NCBI GenBank assembly: GCA_015522645.1
Contig: WALV01000067.1
Location: forward strand, 1 to 63,316
DNA from: Candidatus Tiamatella sp.
Lineage (GTDB): Archaea > Thermoproteota > Thermoprotei_A > Sulfolobales > Acidilobaceae
Reading direction: 5' to 3'
Length of the DNA stretch: 63,316 bases
Below, piece by piece: positions 44,269-52,893 of this stretch. A program made the translations under genes and the position numbers. Position 1 is the first letter of the stretch. Each line of letters begins with the position of its first letter. Below the pieces are notes generated by a model. The model was given only the letters and a program-made list of their open reading frames with translations, had not been told where the DNA came from and searched no databases.

Positions 44269-45126
44269 TCATCCCAGAATATACTGGTGGATATCAGGCG
44301 GTTTTAATGCATAATACATACTAGTCATTAAAGCCTCAATAAACGCTTTCCTAGGTTCCCAGGTTCCACATAAGAACAACCCGTAAGATAAACTAAACAC
44401 GTCTCCGCAACCCACTCCAGGCGATGACGATACTTCTTTAGGCTTAGCTCGTAGACGAGGGTTTCCACTGGAATCTAATAGGACAGCCCCTTCAGGCCCC
44501 AGCGTGTACAGTAGGCTGTGCCTTGCTAGGCCTGCTATTTCATCTAATAATGCATCGAATTGCCGTTGTGGAATGTCGTCGGAGGATAGGTGTATAATAT
44601 CGACTACCCTACGTGGGAATACGCTGATAAGGTCTTCTGGAGCCATAGTCCGAGTGTAACCTTGTAAATCGAGAACAGACCACTGGGGCAGACCTGTCAA
44701 CTCCTTAAGGGTTTCCACGTTTAATTCTCCATATACCGGGCTAATCACAAGTAATCCAGGCCTCCTCTCCCTGGCTTCTTCAACTATTTCTTCACCAATA
44801 TCGATGGGGAAGTGTTTAAAGGAGATCCTCCGCATCTCTCTAGTGTAGTCGAGAACGATCCTAGCTGTAGGATGCCTTATTGGAATTAAAACAGGATTAC
44901 TACCCCTCTCCTTGATCGCACTAGCGAACACATTTTCATCACGGGTATTCACATAACTGACTATATCGAGGTGGGATAACCTGTATGCTGTGGAAATCCA
45001 TGACATATGATAACCAGGACCTCCCAGCCTTAACTCTCTACCTCGAGTTGTAACGATTTCATCTATGGTAAGCGTCGATATTACCATTGGTTTGCATGCA
45101 GCAAAAACATCATATTCCTCATCCAC
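44269..45126 (-). CDS. PfkB/ribokinase-family sugar or nucleoside kinase
   Basis: The 285-residue protein has the PfkB fold marks RLGGPGYHMSWISTAYRL near the N-terminus (substrate glycines), YTLGPEGAVLLD and the C-terminal anion-hole/base motif SSPGVGCGDVFSLSYGLFL. GCGD replaces the common GAGD but keeps the catalytic Asp. Substrate unknown. I start it at GTG 45126, five bases after GGGGTGGTGA, which overlaps the CDF stop by eight bases. The frame extends to 45147, but the extra residues have no family support. Confidence 0.78.
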   Translation of the reverse strand: MDEEYDVFAACKPMVISTLTIDEIVTTRGRELRLGGPGYHMSWISTAYRLSHLDIVSYVNTRDENVFASAIKERGSNPVLIPIRHPTARIVLDYTREMRRISFKHFPIDIGEEIVEEARERRPGLLVISPVYGELNVETLKELTGLPQWSVLDLQGYTRTMAPEDLISVFPRRVVDIIHLSSDDIPQRQFDALLDEIAGLARHSLLYTLGPEGAVLLDSSGNPRLRAKPKEVSSSPGVGCGDVFSLSYGLFLCGTWEPRKAFIEALMTSMYYALKPPDIHQYILG

Positions 45127-45952
45127 ATTCACCACCCCTTGGTTCAACGTGAACTGTGAGCTGGGCGTTATATTTGCAGCCTATCTCTTCTATTCTATCA
45201 GCTAGGCTGTGGGCTTCGACTACAGAGTATTTCTCAGGTACTCTAACAACTATATCACCCTGGTATCTCCCCGGGTAAATTTCTCTTATTCTTATGGAGG
45301 CTACTTCAACCTTTAAACTACCCTTTATATCGTTAACCATTGCTTCAATTAAAGGACTACCTGGAGCCGTATCTGATGTAAGCCTAATGTATTTTGCAGC
45401 GTTCTCCCATATCTCATAGAAAATGAATCCTAGGATCACTAAACCTCCTAAATAGTCGAATACTGGGGATGATTCCAGGGATAATGATATCACTGTAATG
45501 GCTATTAGACTCTCGAGTATCTCGCTTATAGTGAAGAGGCCATAAACCTGCAGTGGATCCTCCACTTTCCTCAAGATAAAAGGGAGGGGAGAGTAGAATA
45601 GTAATCCAGCGGTAGCCGAGTAAAGGGCGCCTGCCATAAGCTCATGACTCGGGGGCTGATGAATTAGCTCCATGGTAGAAACTCCTGCCATAAAGCTGTA
45701 CGTTAATATGATTATGAATGAACCCGCTAAGCTTAGTCTCCAATGCCCATACGGATGCTTCTCATCCGGTGCTTTCCAGGTGAATCTACTGTAGTGAAAC
45801 GCGGCTCCCAAAGCTACAAGGTTAGCTATACAGGTTAACGTGTCTACCATAAGTGTTATAGAGCCATATAGTATCCAGCCTAAACTCTTAGCCACAGTCC
45901 CCATGGATGCTAGAGCTGCGACTATTAATAGCTTGGTCTTCACCCTAGCCAT
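45119..45952 (-). CDS. Cation diffusion facilitator (CDF) family transporter, altered metal site
   Basis: The 277-residue protein has six predicted helices and a C-terminal ferredoxin-like domain (VASIRIREIYPGRYQGDIVVRVPE; LADRIEEIGCKYNAQLTVHVEP), the CDF plan. Helix II reads VDTLTCIAN, keeping the first Asp but with Cys at the second Asp position. Helix V reads FTISEILES, where HxxxD is expected. Transported ion and activity are therefore uncertain. ATG 45952, six bases after AAGGTG, is preferred to GTG 45961. It lies between DHH and PfkB genes in one operon. Confidence 0.78.
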   Translation of the reverse strand: MARVKTKLLIVAALASMGTVAKSLGWILYGSITLMVDTLTCIANLVALGAAFHYSRFTWKAPDEKHPYGHWRLSLAGSFIIILTYSFMAGVSTMELIHQPPSHELMAGALYSATAGLLFYSPLPFILRKVEDPLQVYGLFTISEILESLIAITVISLSLESSPVFDYLGGLVILGFIFYEIWENAAKYIRLTSDTAPGSPLIEAMVNDIKGSLKVEVASIRIREIYPGRYQGDIVVRVPEKYSVVEAHSLADRIEEIGCKYNAQLTVHVEPRGGECG

Positions 45953-45963
45953 CAAATACACCT

Positions 45964-47043
45964 TTACCTTATCTTATGAATCCATGAAAGAATGCTTTCA
46001 AACACATCCTCTCCTGCGACCCCATCTATCTCTATTCCAACCACGTTATTTCCAGGCTGATATTTTCCTCCCGACGTAAAGCCAGCGGATCTTGTGTACC
46101 TAAGTAAGTCAATAAGCCTAGGCTTATCCTTTTCAGTTCTAATATAGATATATGTCCTATTCAAAGGCTTCCAATAATACGAGACTAGAACTATGTCTTC
46201 ATTGTAAACACCTGCTAATCTCCTAGCCAATGAGGAGACGTGTCTACCATCACCCTCAAGCCTATAAACCCTAACTCCAGCAACATAGGAACCATTATCT
46301 AACGCCTTCTTGATAAGAGACTCATACTCGTCTTCAACACGTACCCGTAATATTGAAAGCAGTCCATCCTGTAGTAATAAGCGGCAAGGATCTGTATCGT
46401 AATCTGCCAGCCTAGATGACAGGTGTTCCAGTACATCCCTTCTACCCATGATGTCAGCAGCCATAATCTGGGTGACACACTCGGCTATCAGATCATAATC
46501 CTTTAAATGGTCAAGCTTTGCTTCCACCATGTACTTTTGGTACACCCTATTAGCCCTCACCTTCTCTCTTAGATCACCGACAATCCCCAATACTACTACA
46601 AGAGGCTTGTACATACCGGTTAAACTAGCTATAACATGCGATGCACTAGGCCAAAAGCCCCGTGGGTCACCGTTACTGGCCGGGTTGAACCATAGAACAA
46701 ACGGTTTCTTAGGCAGTTCAGTCTGGTAGTGATGGTCTATCACAATTAATGGTTTCTGCAGTTTTGCCCATAGCAAGTCAAGCGTTCCACCAGGTAAATT
46801 ATAATCAACTATAGCTACAGCACCTGACCTACTGCACCTCTTCTCAATCTCATCTATAACATTCCCGTCAACCCTATACGTATAGGGAGGTACATAGTAT
46901 CCCACGACGGATTCCGCTACAAGTGATAGAGTAGCTGCTGAAGCCACCCCATCCGCATCCCAGTGGTGGATGATGCATAATTGTTTACTACCAACTACCC
47001 TAAGTATTCTCCCCGCAGTCTGCCTCAAATCACTTGTACTCAA
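45964..47043 (-). CDS. DHH-family phosphoesterase (RecJ-like)
   Basis: The 359-residue protein carries the DHH-family motifs HHWDADGVASAATL (motif I), AIVDYNLPGG (motif II) and VIDHHYQTELP (the DHH motif), plus a C-terminal DHHA1-like end GFTSGGKYQPGNNVVGIEI. It is a manganese-dependent phosphoesterase, either a single-strand exonuclease of the archaeal RecJ group or a nanoRNase/cyclic-dinucleotide enzyme. Its nearness to the resection operon is compatible with DNA repair but not proof. TTG start at 47043 after AAGG. The CDF gene follows on the same strand. Confidence 0.83.
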   Translation of the reverse strand: MSTSDLRQTAGRILRVVGSKQLCIIHHWDADGVASAATLSLVAESVVGYYVPPYTYRVDGNVIDEIEKRCSRSGAVAIVDYNLPGGTLDLLWAKLQKPLIVIDHHYQTELPKKPFVLWFNPASNGDPRGFWPSASHVIASLTGMYKPLVVVLGIVGDLREKVRANRVYQKYMVEAKLDHLKDYDLIAECVTQIMAADIMGRRDVLEHLSSRLADYDTDPCRLLLQDGLLSILRVRVEDEYESLIKKALDNGSYVAGVRVYRLEGDGRHVSSLARRLAGVYNEDIVLVSYYWKPLNRTYIYIRTEKDKPRLIDLLRYTRSAGFTSGGKYQPGNNVVGIEIDGVAGEDVFESILSWIHKIR

Positions 47044-47128
47044 ACCTTATCCCTCCTTAACACCAATTAACCTCTAACATTAAAATATAGTAGACGGCGA
47101 AATCTAATTACAGAGGGAACACAAGGAA

Positions 47129-47884
47129 TTGACAGAAATTTACGGGTTAATAAGGAATTCTGCGTCAATCGGGGATTATGTTATTCGAATAGAAAATTAT
47201 GGTAGAGACTTGAAGAAATACGAGAGATTAACAGATAATAATGAAGTCGCTTTCTCCGCGGTACTTCCAGGGGATTCTGTTCTACTAGCAGAACCCTCTC
47301 TACCCATATTCTTACCGTTCCAATACGAAAGTGAAGCGCTGATGATAAGGTTAAAGGAACCTGTATATGTTACACCGAATTATACCGCTATATTCTACCT
47401 AGAAGCACCCTTCGACATAGTGGTATATGATGAGGATGGTGAAATCATAGACATATTCACAATGGAGAATCCTAAGTACAGTCTATACGGTGATCCTAAT
47501 AATGGGGTCGTCTGTAGATATGGAAAATCAAGCGTTCATGTTTCAGAGGAGGATGTTCCCCTGACAAGAGGCGTTCTCCCAGTAAAGGTTAGGAATTCAT
47601 TTAATACAACATTGAAGGTGACTCTTATCGTTATCCCATATCGGCTGCTTAAAACATATTATAGCCAGAACGGTAGGGTCTACTATTCAGTTGCTAAGGT
47701 GGAGCTAGAAGACAAGAACAGAGCAGTGGTTTATGCTTCCAAGGAAGCACCACGTAAAGGTCTTAGGCAATCGAAGATAGATCCTTTCAAAAGGAAGGGG
47801 ATATTTATACCTACAGAAGTAGGGAGGTTCGAGCTAGAATGGGGTTTCTCGATACCCTTAACCAGGCTTTCGCCACAATCATAA
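47129..47884 (+). CDS. DUF432 family protein
   Basis: The 251-residue, beta-rich soluble protein has no membrane helix. It fits the archaeal DUF432 family, which in several archaea is found next to mechanosensitive channels. Features include FLPFQYESEALMIRLKEPVYV, AIFYLEAPFDIVVYDEDGEIIDIF and the C-terminal IFIPTEVGRFELEWGFSIPL. The function is unknown. TTG start at 47129. Its last 46 nt overlap the start of the MscS gene, so the products are made together and may form a complex. Confidence 0.75.
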   Translation: MTEIYGLIRNSASIGDYVIRIENYGRDLKKYERLTDNNEVAFSAVLPGDSVLLAEPSLPIFLPFQYESEALMIRLKEPVYVTPNYTAIFYLEAPFDIVVYDEDGEIIDIFTMENPKYSLYGDPNNGVVCRYGKSSVHVSEEDVPLTRGVLPVKVRNSFNTTLKVTLIVIPYRLLKTYYSQNGRVYYSVAKVELEDKNRAVVYASKEAPRKGLRQSKIDPFKRKGIFIPTEVGRFELEWGFSIPLTRLSPQS

Positions 47885-48717
47885 ATGAATTTGAGAAATC
47901 GCTGGGTGGTCTCAATGCGGCTGAAATATTAGCTGCAGCCCTAATAATAATACTATCATACGTTATTGCAGTTTTATTCAAGAAGCTAGTTGAAAAGCCT
48001 CTAAGGAGAGTGGCTCCTCAGGATATAGCAACCCTGACATCGAGATTAGTGTATTATACAGTCCTATTCTTCGGCCTCCTATCGGTTTTAGCATTATTTA
48101 ATATAAGCCTCTCAGGATTACTGGTTGCCGGTGGAATAGCAGGTATTGTAATTGGATTTGCTAGCCAAACGGTTTTCTCGAACTTCCTCAGTGGGCTGTT
48201 CATATATTTTGATAAGCCATTCAAGATAGGAGACGCTATAGAAATTAAAGGAGAAAGCGGTATAGTCACTGATATAAATGTGTTTAGCACGAGAATAAGA
48301 AAATGGGATGGTGTATATTTAAGAATACCAAATGAAGACATATTTAAATCTCAGATTAAGAATCTTATACAAAACAAGGTTAGAAGAGTCGAATACACTA
48401 TCGGAATCAGCTATCAAGATGACCCGGAGAAAGCTAGAAGTATGATTCAAGAACACCTTGATAACCACCCTTTGGTGCTGGCTGAGCCGCTTCCTACAGT
48501 ATTTCTAAGCGATCTCGGCGATAGCGCCTTGGTTATTCAAGTTCGTTTTTGGACTCTAACGAAGTATTGGTTTCAAGCTAAAACGAGTATACTCGAGGAA
48601 TTGTATAAGAAGCTAACAGAAAATGGGATAACGATACCGTTCCCTCAGCAAACGATCTGGTTTGCAAATACATTAGAGCACCGGAGCCTCGGAAATAAAA
48701 ACAGGGATAATGGATAG
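47839..48717 (+). CDS. MscS-family mechanosensitive ion channel
   Basis: The 292-residue protein has three N-terminal helices (about residues 28-50, 68-90 and 96-125). The pore helix carries LVAGGIAGIVIGFASQTVFSNFLSGLFIYFDKPFKIGD, the MscS hallmark, followed by the beta domain GESGIVTDINVFSTRIR and a cytoplasmic alpha/beta domain. It releases solutes on osmotic downshock. ATG start at 47839, with GGGAGGT eleven bases upstream, inside the end of the DUF432 gene. Confidence 0.92.
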   Translation: MGFLDTLNQAFATIINEFEKSLGGLNAAEILAAALIIILSYVIAVLFKKLVEKPLRRVAPQDIATLTSRLVYYTVLFFGLLSVLALFNISLSGLLVAGGIAGIVIGFASQTVFSNFLSGLFIYFDKPFKIGDAIEIKGESGIVTDINVFSTRIRKWDGVYLRIPNEDIFKSQIKNLIQNKVRRVEYTIGISYQDDPEKARSMIQEHLDNHPLVLAEPLPTVFLSDLGDSALVIQVRFWTLTKYWFQAKTSILEELYKKLTENGITIPFPQQTIWFANTLEHRSLGNKNRDNG

Positions 48718-48820
48718 TGTCATAACTCTACATGGCCACCGGAATTTCTATATTTATGTTAATGAATATAGTGTATGGAGTGCTGTAATATTATTACGGG
48801 TTAGGGGAGAGGTATTAGCA

Positions 48821-49375
48821 ATGTGGGGGAATGTTAACGATCAGATACTGGGGTATTATTGGATAATGTCAGCATTACAGGGACAGCCATGGGTACCATT
48901 CGTCCCGAGCAACACTGATATTGTTAGAGAGGCATTCCATTATATTAGGTTGGGAAGGGATGACGTATTATATGATTTAGGATGTGGTGACGGCAGAGTA
49001 GCAGTTTTGGCTGCTAGTGAGTTTAGAGTTAAGAAAGCTATATGTGTAGAGAAGAACCCCAAACTCGCCCAGAAAGCCGTGTCACGTGTCAGGGAGGAGA
49101 AGCTTGAAGGTAAAGTCCTCGTTATTAACGCAGACATGTTCCAAGTTCCTATAACGGAAGCAACAGTAGTTTACATGTATTTACTCACAAGTGTCAATGA
49201 GATGCTACGCTCTAAACTTGAGGGAGAACTTCAGTGGGGTGCAAAGGTACTCACACTGGACTTCAAAATACCTGGATGGAGCCCTTACAGAACTTTGGGT
49301 ACTGGTAAAGGTTGGCAGAAAACGATATACATCTACATAAAAGGAGTATCTGACATCGTGACACGGCAAATATGA
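48821..49375 (+). CDS. Class I SAM-dependent methyltransferase, aKMT-like protein lysine methyltransferase
   Basis: The roughly 184-residue protein has SAM motif I VLYDLGCGDGRVAVLAA (about residues 47-63), the acidic motif II AICVEKN and motif IV EATVVYMYLLTSVNEMLRSKLE. The order and the PWVPFVPSNTDIVREAF start are close to the broad-specificity archaeal lysine methyltransferase of Sulfolobus (aKMT4). It likely methylates lysines on many proteins. ATG 48821, eight bases after GAGGT, is preferred; the open frame back to 48710 is not family-like. It is followed 13 nt downstream by an MFS gene. Confidence 0.83.
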   Translation: MWGNVNDQILGYYWIMSALQGQPWVPFVPSNTDIVREAFHYIRLGRDDVLYDLGCGDGRVAVLAASEFRVKKAICVEKNPKLAQKAVSRVREEKLEGKVLVINADMFQVPITEATVVYMYLLTSVNEMLRSKLEGELQWGAKVLTLDFKIPGWSPYRTLGTGKGWQKTIYIYIKGVSDIVTRQI

Positions 49376-49388
49376 CGTGGTGCACATA

Positions 49389-50564
49389 ATGTCTACGAGG
49401 CTTCCCCGTATAGTAATTCTTCTCGGCCTGGTTTCATTATTTGCAGACATGACTTACGAGGGCGGTAGAAGCGTCCTCGGCCCTTATATGGATTACTTCA
49501 AGGCCAGTGGCGCAATTGTTGGCGCATTGTCCATTGGAGAATTATTAATGCACCTGTCAAAAGGCCTTGGAGGCTATTTAGGTGATAGGGCTAAGACAGA
49601 AAAGAGTAGATGGGCGATTTTATTCGCGGGTTACGGTTTGAACCTTTTATCTGTGCCTTTGCTGGCATTTGCGGGTAGCTGGATGTGTGTATTCATCCTG
49701 GTTATCGCTGAACGTGTAGGGAAGGGACTTAAGACGCCTGTGAGGGATGCCTTGCTTGCAGAGGCTTCTGTGGGTTATGGTAGGGGTAGGGCTTTCGGTA
49801 TACATGAAGCTCTTGACCAGGTGGGGGCTATTGTAGGGCCTTTATATTTGGGATTGTCGATGATGACTGGGCATACGTACAGGATGGGATTTCTATCACT
49901 GTCAATTCCAGCAGCAATATCATTATCTATACTAGCTTACACATATCTATGGAATAAATCTAGCACAACGAAGTTCGATACTATGGAGTCTGAGAATCCT
50001 ATCTCGACCCATCTAAGTCTCTCCGCATACATTCTCTTAGTAAGTCTTCTATCCGCCGGCATAGTACAATGGGCACTATTATCATTCGTACTATCTAGAG
50101 GGGGCATTAATGTATCACTAATCGCCTACTCATATGCAGCAGCAATGGGGATAGACGCGCTAACAGCTCTAGGCGCAGGATTCATCTATAGTCGAATAGG
50201 CCTAAAGACACTATGGACCATCCCACTGCTCTCTGTCTTAGCATCCCTTCCATTCATTTCACCAAAATCAGCATCTCTAGTCTTAATAAGCATAGTATCA
50301 TGGGGAATGGTGATGGGTTTAGAAGAATCCGTGTTCCGCGCAGCCATAGGAGATATAGCTTCCAAAACAAGCTTAGCAGGAGCATACGGTACATACGGGT
50401 TATCAGTAGGTTTATCAGGCTTTGCAGGTAACTTATTCATGGGATACCTGGCGGATACGAAGCCGGTCGCCATACCCTTATTTGTCATCCTAATCGAACT
50501 GGTCGCTATCTCAGCATTAATTAATGCTTCAAGGAGAGTGAGTTACCAATCTCAAACCTCTTAA
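49389..50564 (+). CDS. MFS transporter
   Basis: The roughly 391-residue protein has about 12 helices. SLFADMTYEGGRSVLGPYM at the N-terminus and GKGLKTPVRDALLAEASVGYGRGRAFGIHEALDQVGAIVGPL are typical of a YfmO/UMF-like MFS subgroup with unknown substrates. It is not close to the twin MFS genes at 23-26 kb. ATG 49389 is used because GGTG lies six bases upstream. Its 3' end overlaps the convergent aldolase gene by 44 nt. Confidence 0.82.
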   Translation: MSTRLPRIVILLGLVSLFADMTYEGGRSVLGPYMDYFKASGAIVGALSIGELLMHLSKGLGGYLGDRAKTEKSRWAILFAGYGLNLLSVPLLAFAGSWMCVFILVIAERVGKGLKTPVRDALLAEASVGYGRGRAFGIHEALDQVGAIVGPLYLGLSMMTGHTYRMGFLSLSIPAAISLSILAYTYLWNKSSTTKFDTMESENPISTHLSLSAYILLVSLLSAGIVQWALLSFVLSRGGINVSLIAYSYAAAMGIDALTALGAGFIYSRIGLKTLWTIPLLSVLASLPFISPKSASLVLISIVSWGMVMGLEESVFRAAIGDIASKTSLAGAYGTYGLSVGLSGFAGNLFMGYLADTKPVAIPLFVILIELVAISALINASRRVSYQSQTS

Positions 50565-51126
50565 TTTCAAGGTAAGATAGAAACTCTAATCCTTCGAGAG
50601 AATCGAGAGCATGGTAAAGGCTTTTATCACTGTATGCTACAGCACCATGACCCAAGAGAATCGCTACTCTACAACCCGTCCTAGCTAAAGCTCCAGCAGT
50701 AGCCTCAGCCAACTCCTTAGATCCACTTGGAAGGCTTGGCACCATTGACACGCAATCTCCAACTGTGTATTTAGACTCAACATACTTTAAGGGATTAAGA
50801 ACCAATCCTAAATCGCCAGCTAGAACAGCGTGAGGCAAGTGAGCATGGAGAACAGACTTTGCCCTGGGGATCATTCTATAAATGCTTAAGTGCATTCTGT
50901 ATTCACTTGAAGGATTCCCCGAGATAACGTCCCCGTTCAGACTTATAACAGCTATATCCTCAGGTTTAAGCAGGTTCTTCGGAACAGCACTAGGAGAAAT
51001 ATATACTATACCACGTGTTCTATCAACAATGCTGGCATTCCCACCCATAATGTTGATTAACCCTCTATCATACAGGAGCTTCATAACTTCAATAATCTCC
51101 TTTCTAGGACTAATACTACCCGCCAA
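50521..51126 (-). CDS. Class II aldolase (L-fuculose-1-phosphate aldolase type)
   Basis: The 201-residue protein has the class II aldolase/adducin fold: NIMGGNASIVDR, YISPSAVPK, the zinc ligands HAHLPHAV and ILLGHGAV with its later His. It should cleave a ketose or aldol phosphate (fuculose-, rhamnulose- or related 1-phosphate) to DHAP and an aldehyde. In archaea this family has also been linked to other aldol steps, so the substrate is open. TTG start at 51126 after AGGGA. Confidence 0.85.
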   Translation of the reverse strand: MAGSISPRKEIIEVMKLLYDRGLINIMGGNASIVDRTRGIVYISPSAVPKNLLKPEDIAVISLNGDVISGNPSSEYRMHLSIYRMIPRAKSVLHAHLPHAVLAGDLGLVLNPLKYVESKYTVGDCVSMVPSLPSGSKELAEATAGALARTGCRVAILLGHGAVAYSDKSLYHALDSLEGLEFLSYLEIKRFEIGNSLSLKH

Positions 51127-51237
51127 TGTTTTTCCCTTGTTTTCTATATAACAGGATTAAACTAAGTATTTAACCTACTAAGAAACAGAACATTTGCATG
51201 TACAAATCAAATAGGATCATTGAACAGGGTGAAACAA

Positions 51238-52134
51238 GTGGCCCTAACATATAGTCAACTCATGGATTTCTTCTATAACTTAATACTAACAGGAGCAACA
51301 AGAATGCCTCTAGACGTTTATAACGCGCTCAAGAAGGCTTATGACGAAGAGGAGAATCCTGTAGCTAAAAAGCAGTTCGAAGCGATCCTCAAGAACATAG
51401 ACTTGGCTGCTAAAATGACTCGGCCAATATGCCAAGACACAGGGACGCCCTATTTTTTCATAGAAGTCGGCGAAGAATTCCCCTTGAAGACCAAGATAAA
51501 ACAAGCGGCAGAAGAGGCTCTAGCGAAACTTACTAAGCAAGGGTATCTCAGGCCTAATAGTGTAGACCCCTTCTACTTCAAAAACCCTGGCAATAACGCC
51601 GGTAGATATATCCCATGGTATCACTTCGAGATCGTTGAAGGGGATAAGATGGATGTATGGTATATGGCCAAAGGAGGAGGCAGTGAAGCTCCGAGTACAC
51701 TAGTAATGAGCACCCCCTTGAAGGGGTTTGAGAACCTTAAAAGGACTGTAGTAGAAACAATAGCTAAGTACGGGGCAATGCCGTGTCCTCCCGTAATAGT
51801 AGGTGTAGCAGTGGCAGCAGGCGCTGATATCGCTCTAACATTAGCGAAGAAGACACTGTTATGGGATACAACAGCAAGGAATCCCGATCCCAAACTGGCG
51901 AAGCTCGAAGAGGCACTGCTTAAGGCTGTCAACGAGCTAGAGATAGGCCCCCACGGATTCGGGGGTAAAACAACAGCGCTTAACGTTCATATTGACTATG
52001 CATTCAGGCACCCAGCTACCTTCGCTATTGCAGTTGTAACAGGGTGCTGGGCAACAAGGAAGAGCCATGGAGTTATAGATTCTACGGGTGAATGGGCGAT
52101 TGTTTCAAAACACTACGAACCTGAGGAGGGGTGA
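51238..52134 (+). CDS. fumA: Fumarate hydratase class I, alpha subunit
   Basis: The roughly 298-residue protein corresponds to the N-terminal Fe-S domain of class I fumarase. RPICQDTGTPYFFIEVG holds one cluster Cys, PCPPVIVGVAVAAGADIAL another, and VVTGCWATRKSHG the third. With the beta subunit encoded seven bases downstream it hydrates fumarate to malate, oxygen-sensitively, in the cytosol. GTG 51238 is six bases after AGGGTGA and gives the usual N-terminus; the TTG at 51220 places the ribosome site inside the gene. Confidence 0.92.
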   Translation: MALTYSQLMDFFYNLILTGATRMPLDVYNALKKAYDEEENPVAKKQFEAILKNIDLAAKMTRPICQDTGTPYFFIEVGEEFPLKTKIKQAAEEALAKLTKQGYLRPNSVDPFYFKNPGNNAGRYIPWYHFEIVEGDKMDVWYMAKGGGSEAPSTLVMSTPLKGFENLKRTVVETIAKYGAMPCPPVIVGVAVAAGADIALTLAKKTLLWDTTARNPDPKLAKLEEALLKAVNELEIGPHGFGGKTTALNVHIDYAFRHPATFAIAVVTGCWATRKSHGVIDSTGEWAIVSKHYEPEEG

Positions 52135-52140
52135 ATAGGC

Positions 52141-52767
52141 ATGAGTGAATCCGGGATATACTATTTGAGGACTCCCCTCAAGGACGAAGATATAGAGAAA
52201 CTTAGGCTGGGAGACATAGTTTATCTCTCCGGGATAGTGTTTACAGCAAGAGATGAGGCTCACGCTAAAATACTCGAGCTATTAGAGAAGGGAGAACCAT
52301 TACCCATGGACTTCAAGGGATTAGCACTATATCACTGTGGGCCTGTGGTAAGAAAGAAGGACAAGGAATACGAAATAGTGGCAGCAGGCCCGACTACCAG
52401 TATGAGAATGGAAAGCGTGGAAGCAGAGTTCATAGAGAAAACTGGTATAAAAATGGTTATTGGGAAAGGCGGAATGGGGTCTAAAACAGCAGAAGCTATG
52501 AAGAAACATAAAGCGGTATATGGTACGTTCACAGGGGGAGCAGCAGTGCTAGCTGCTGCAGCTGTAAAGAGAGTCGTTGACGTTTACTGGTTAGAGGAGC
52601 TGGGAATACCGGAAGCAGTATGGGTACTTGAAGTAGAAAACTTCGGCCCACTAGTTGTCACTATAGATTCAACGGGAGGAAACTATTATGAAGAGAAGCT
52701 CACTAGGGCAAGGGAGAAAGCACAGAACGAGATAATACCCCGCCTCCTAGAAGAGAACATCCCATAG
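52141..52767 (+). CDS. fumB: Fumarate hydratase class I, beta subunit
   Basis: The 208-residue protein corresponds to the C-terminal domain of class I fumarase: LRLGDIVYLSGIVFTARDEAH, LYHCGPVVRK, AAGPTTSMRME and GKGGMGSKTAEAMKKHKAVYGTFTGGAAVLAA are all family blocks. ATG start after GAGGAGGGGTG. It forms the active enzyme with the alpha subunit. A T-run follows the gene. Confidence 0.92.
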   Translation: MSESGIYYLRTPLKDEDIEKLRLGDIVYLSGIVFTARDEAHAKILELLEKGEPLPMDFKGLALYHCGPVVRKKDKEYEIVAAGPTTSMRMESVEAEFIEKTGIKMVIGKGGMGSKTAEAMKKHKAVYGTFTGGAAVLAAAAVKRVVDVYWLEELGIPEAVWVLEVENFGPLVVTIDSTGGNYYEEKLTRAREKAQNEIIPRLLEENIP

Positions 52768-52787
52768 GAGGCGTGGAACCATTATTC

Positions 52788-52793
52788 TTTTTT
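52788..52793 (+). terminator. T6 run after fumB
   Basis: CTTTTTT about 20 nt after the fumB stop fits archaeal oligo-T termination and separates the fumarase pair from the SDH operon. Confidence 0.4.
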
Positions 52794-52825
52794 ACAAGAC
52801 TAAGCCCTATCTAACAAAACTAGAT

Positions 52826-52858
52826 CCCCGCATTAATGCGGGGGAGACCGTAAGCGGT
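52826..52858 (+). promoter_or_regulatory. Tandem hairpins ahead of sdhA
   Basis: CCCCGCATT-AATGCGGGG (52826-52843) is a perfect 18-bp palindrome. Three bases later ACCG-TAAG-CGGT (52847-52858) forms a second small stem. Both lie in the 126-nt gap between fumB and sdhA, about 35 nt before the sdhA start. They may act as a terminator/attenuator, an mRNA element for sdhA, or be the end of an eroded IS605-type element. Confidence 0.55.
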
Positions 52859-52893
52859 TGAAACAGGATTAAGAATGTGATGGTGAAAAACAA

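Noticed and set aside
44208-44275. Possible C/D-box guide RNA on the minus strand (GATGATG ... CTGA)
   Set aside because: The C box has a mismatch and overlaps the PfkB stop, no C'/D' pair is visible, and the spacing is poor.
52856-52864. GTTGAAAC-like string resembling the end of a crenarchaeal CRISPR repeat
   Set aside because: It occurs once, without spaced repeats; a single match to eight bases is not an array.
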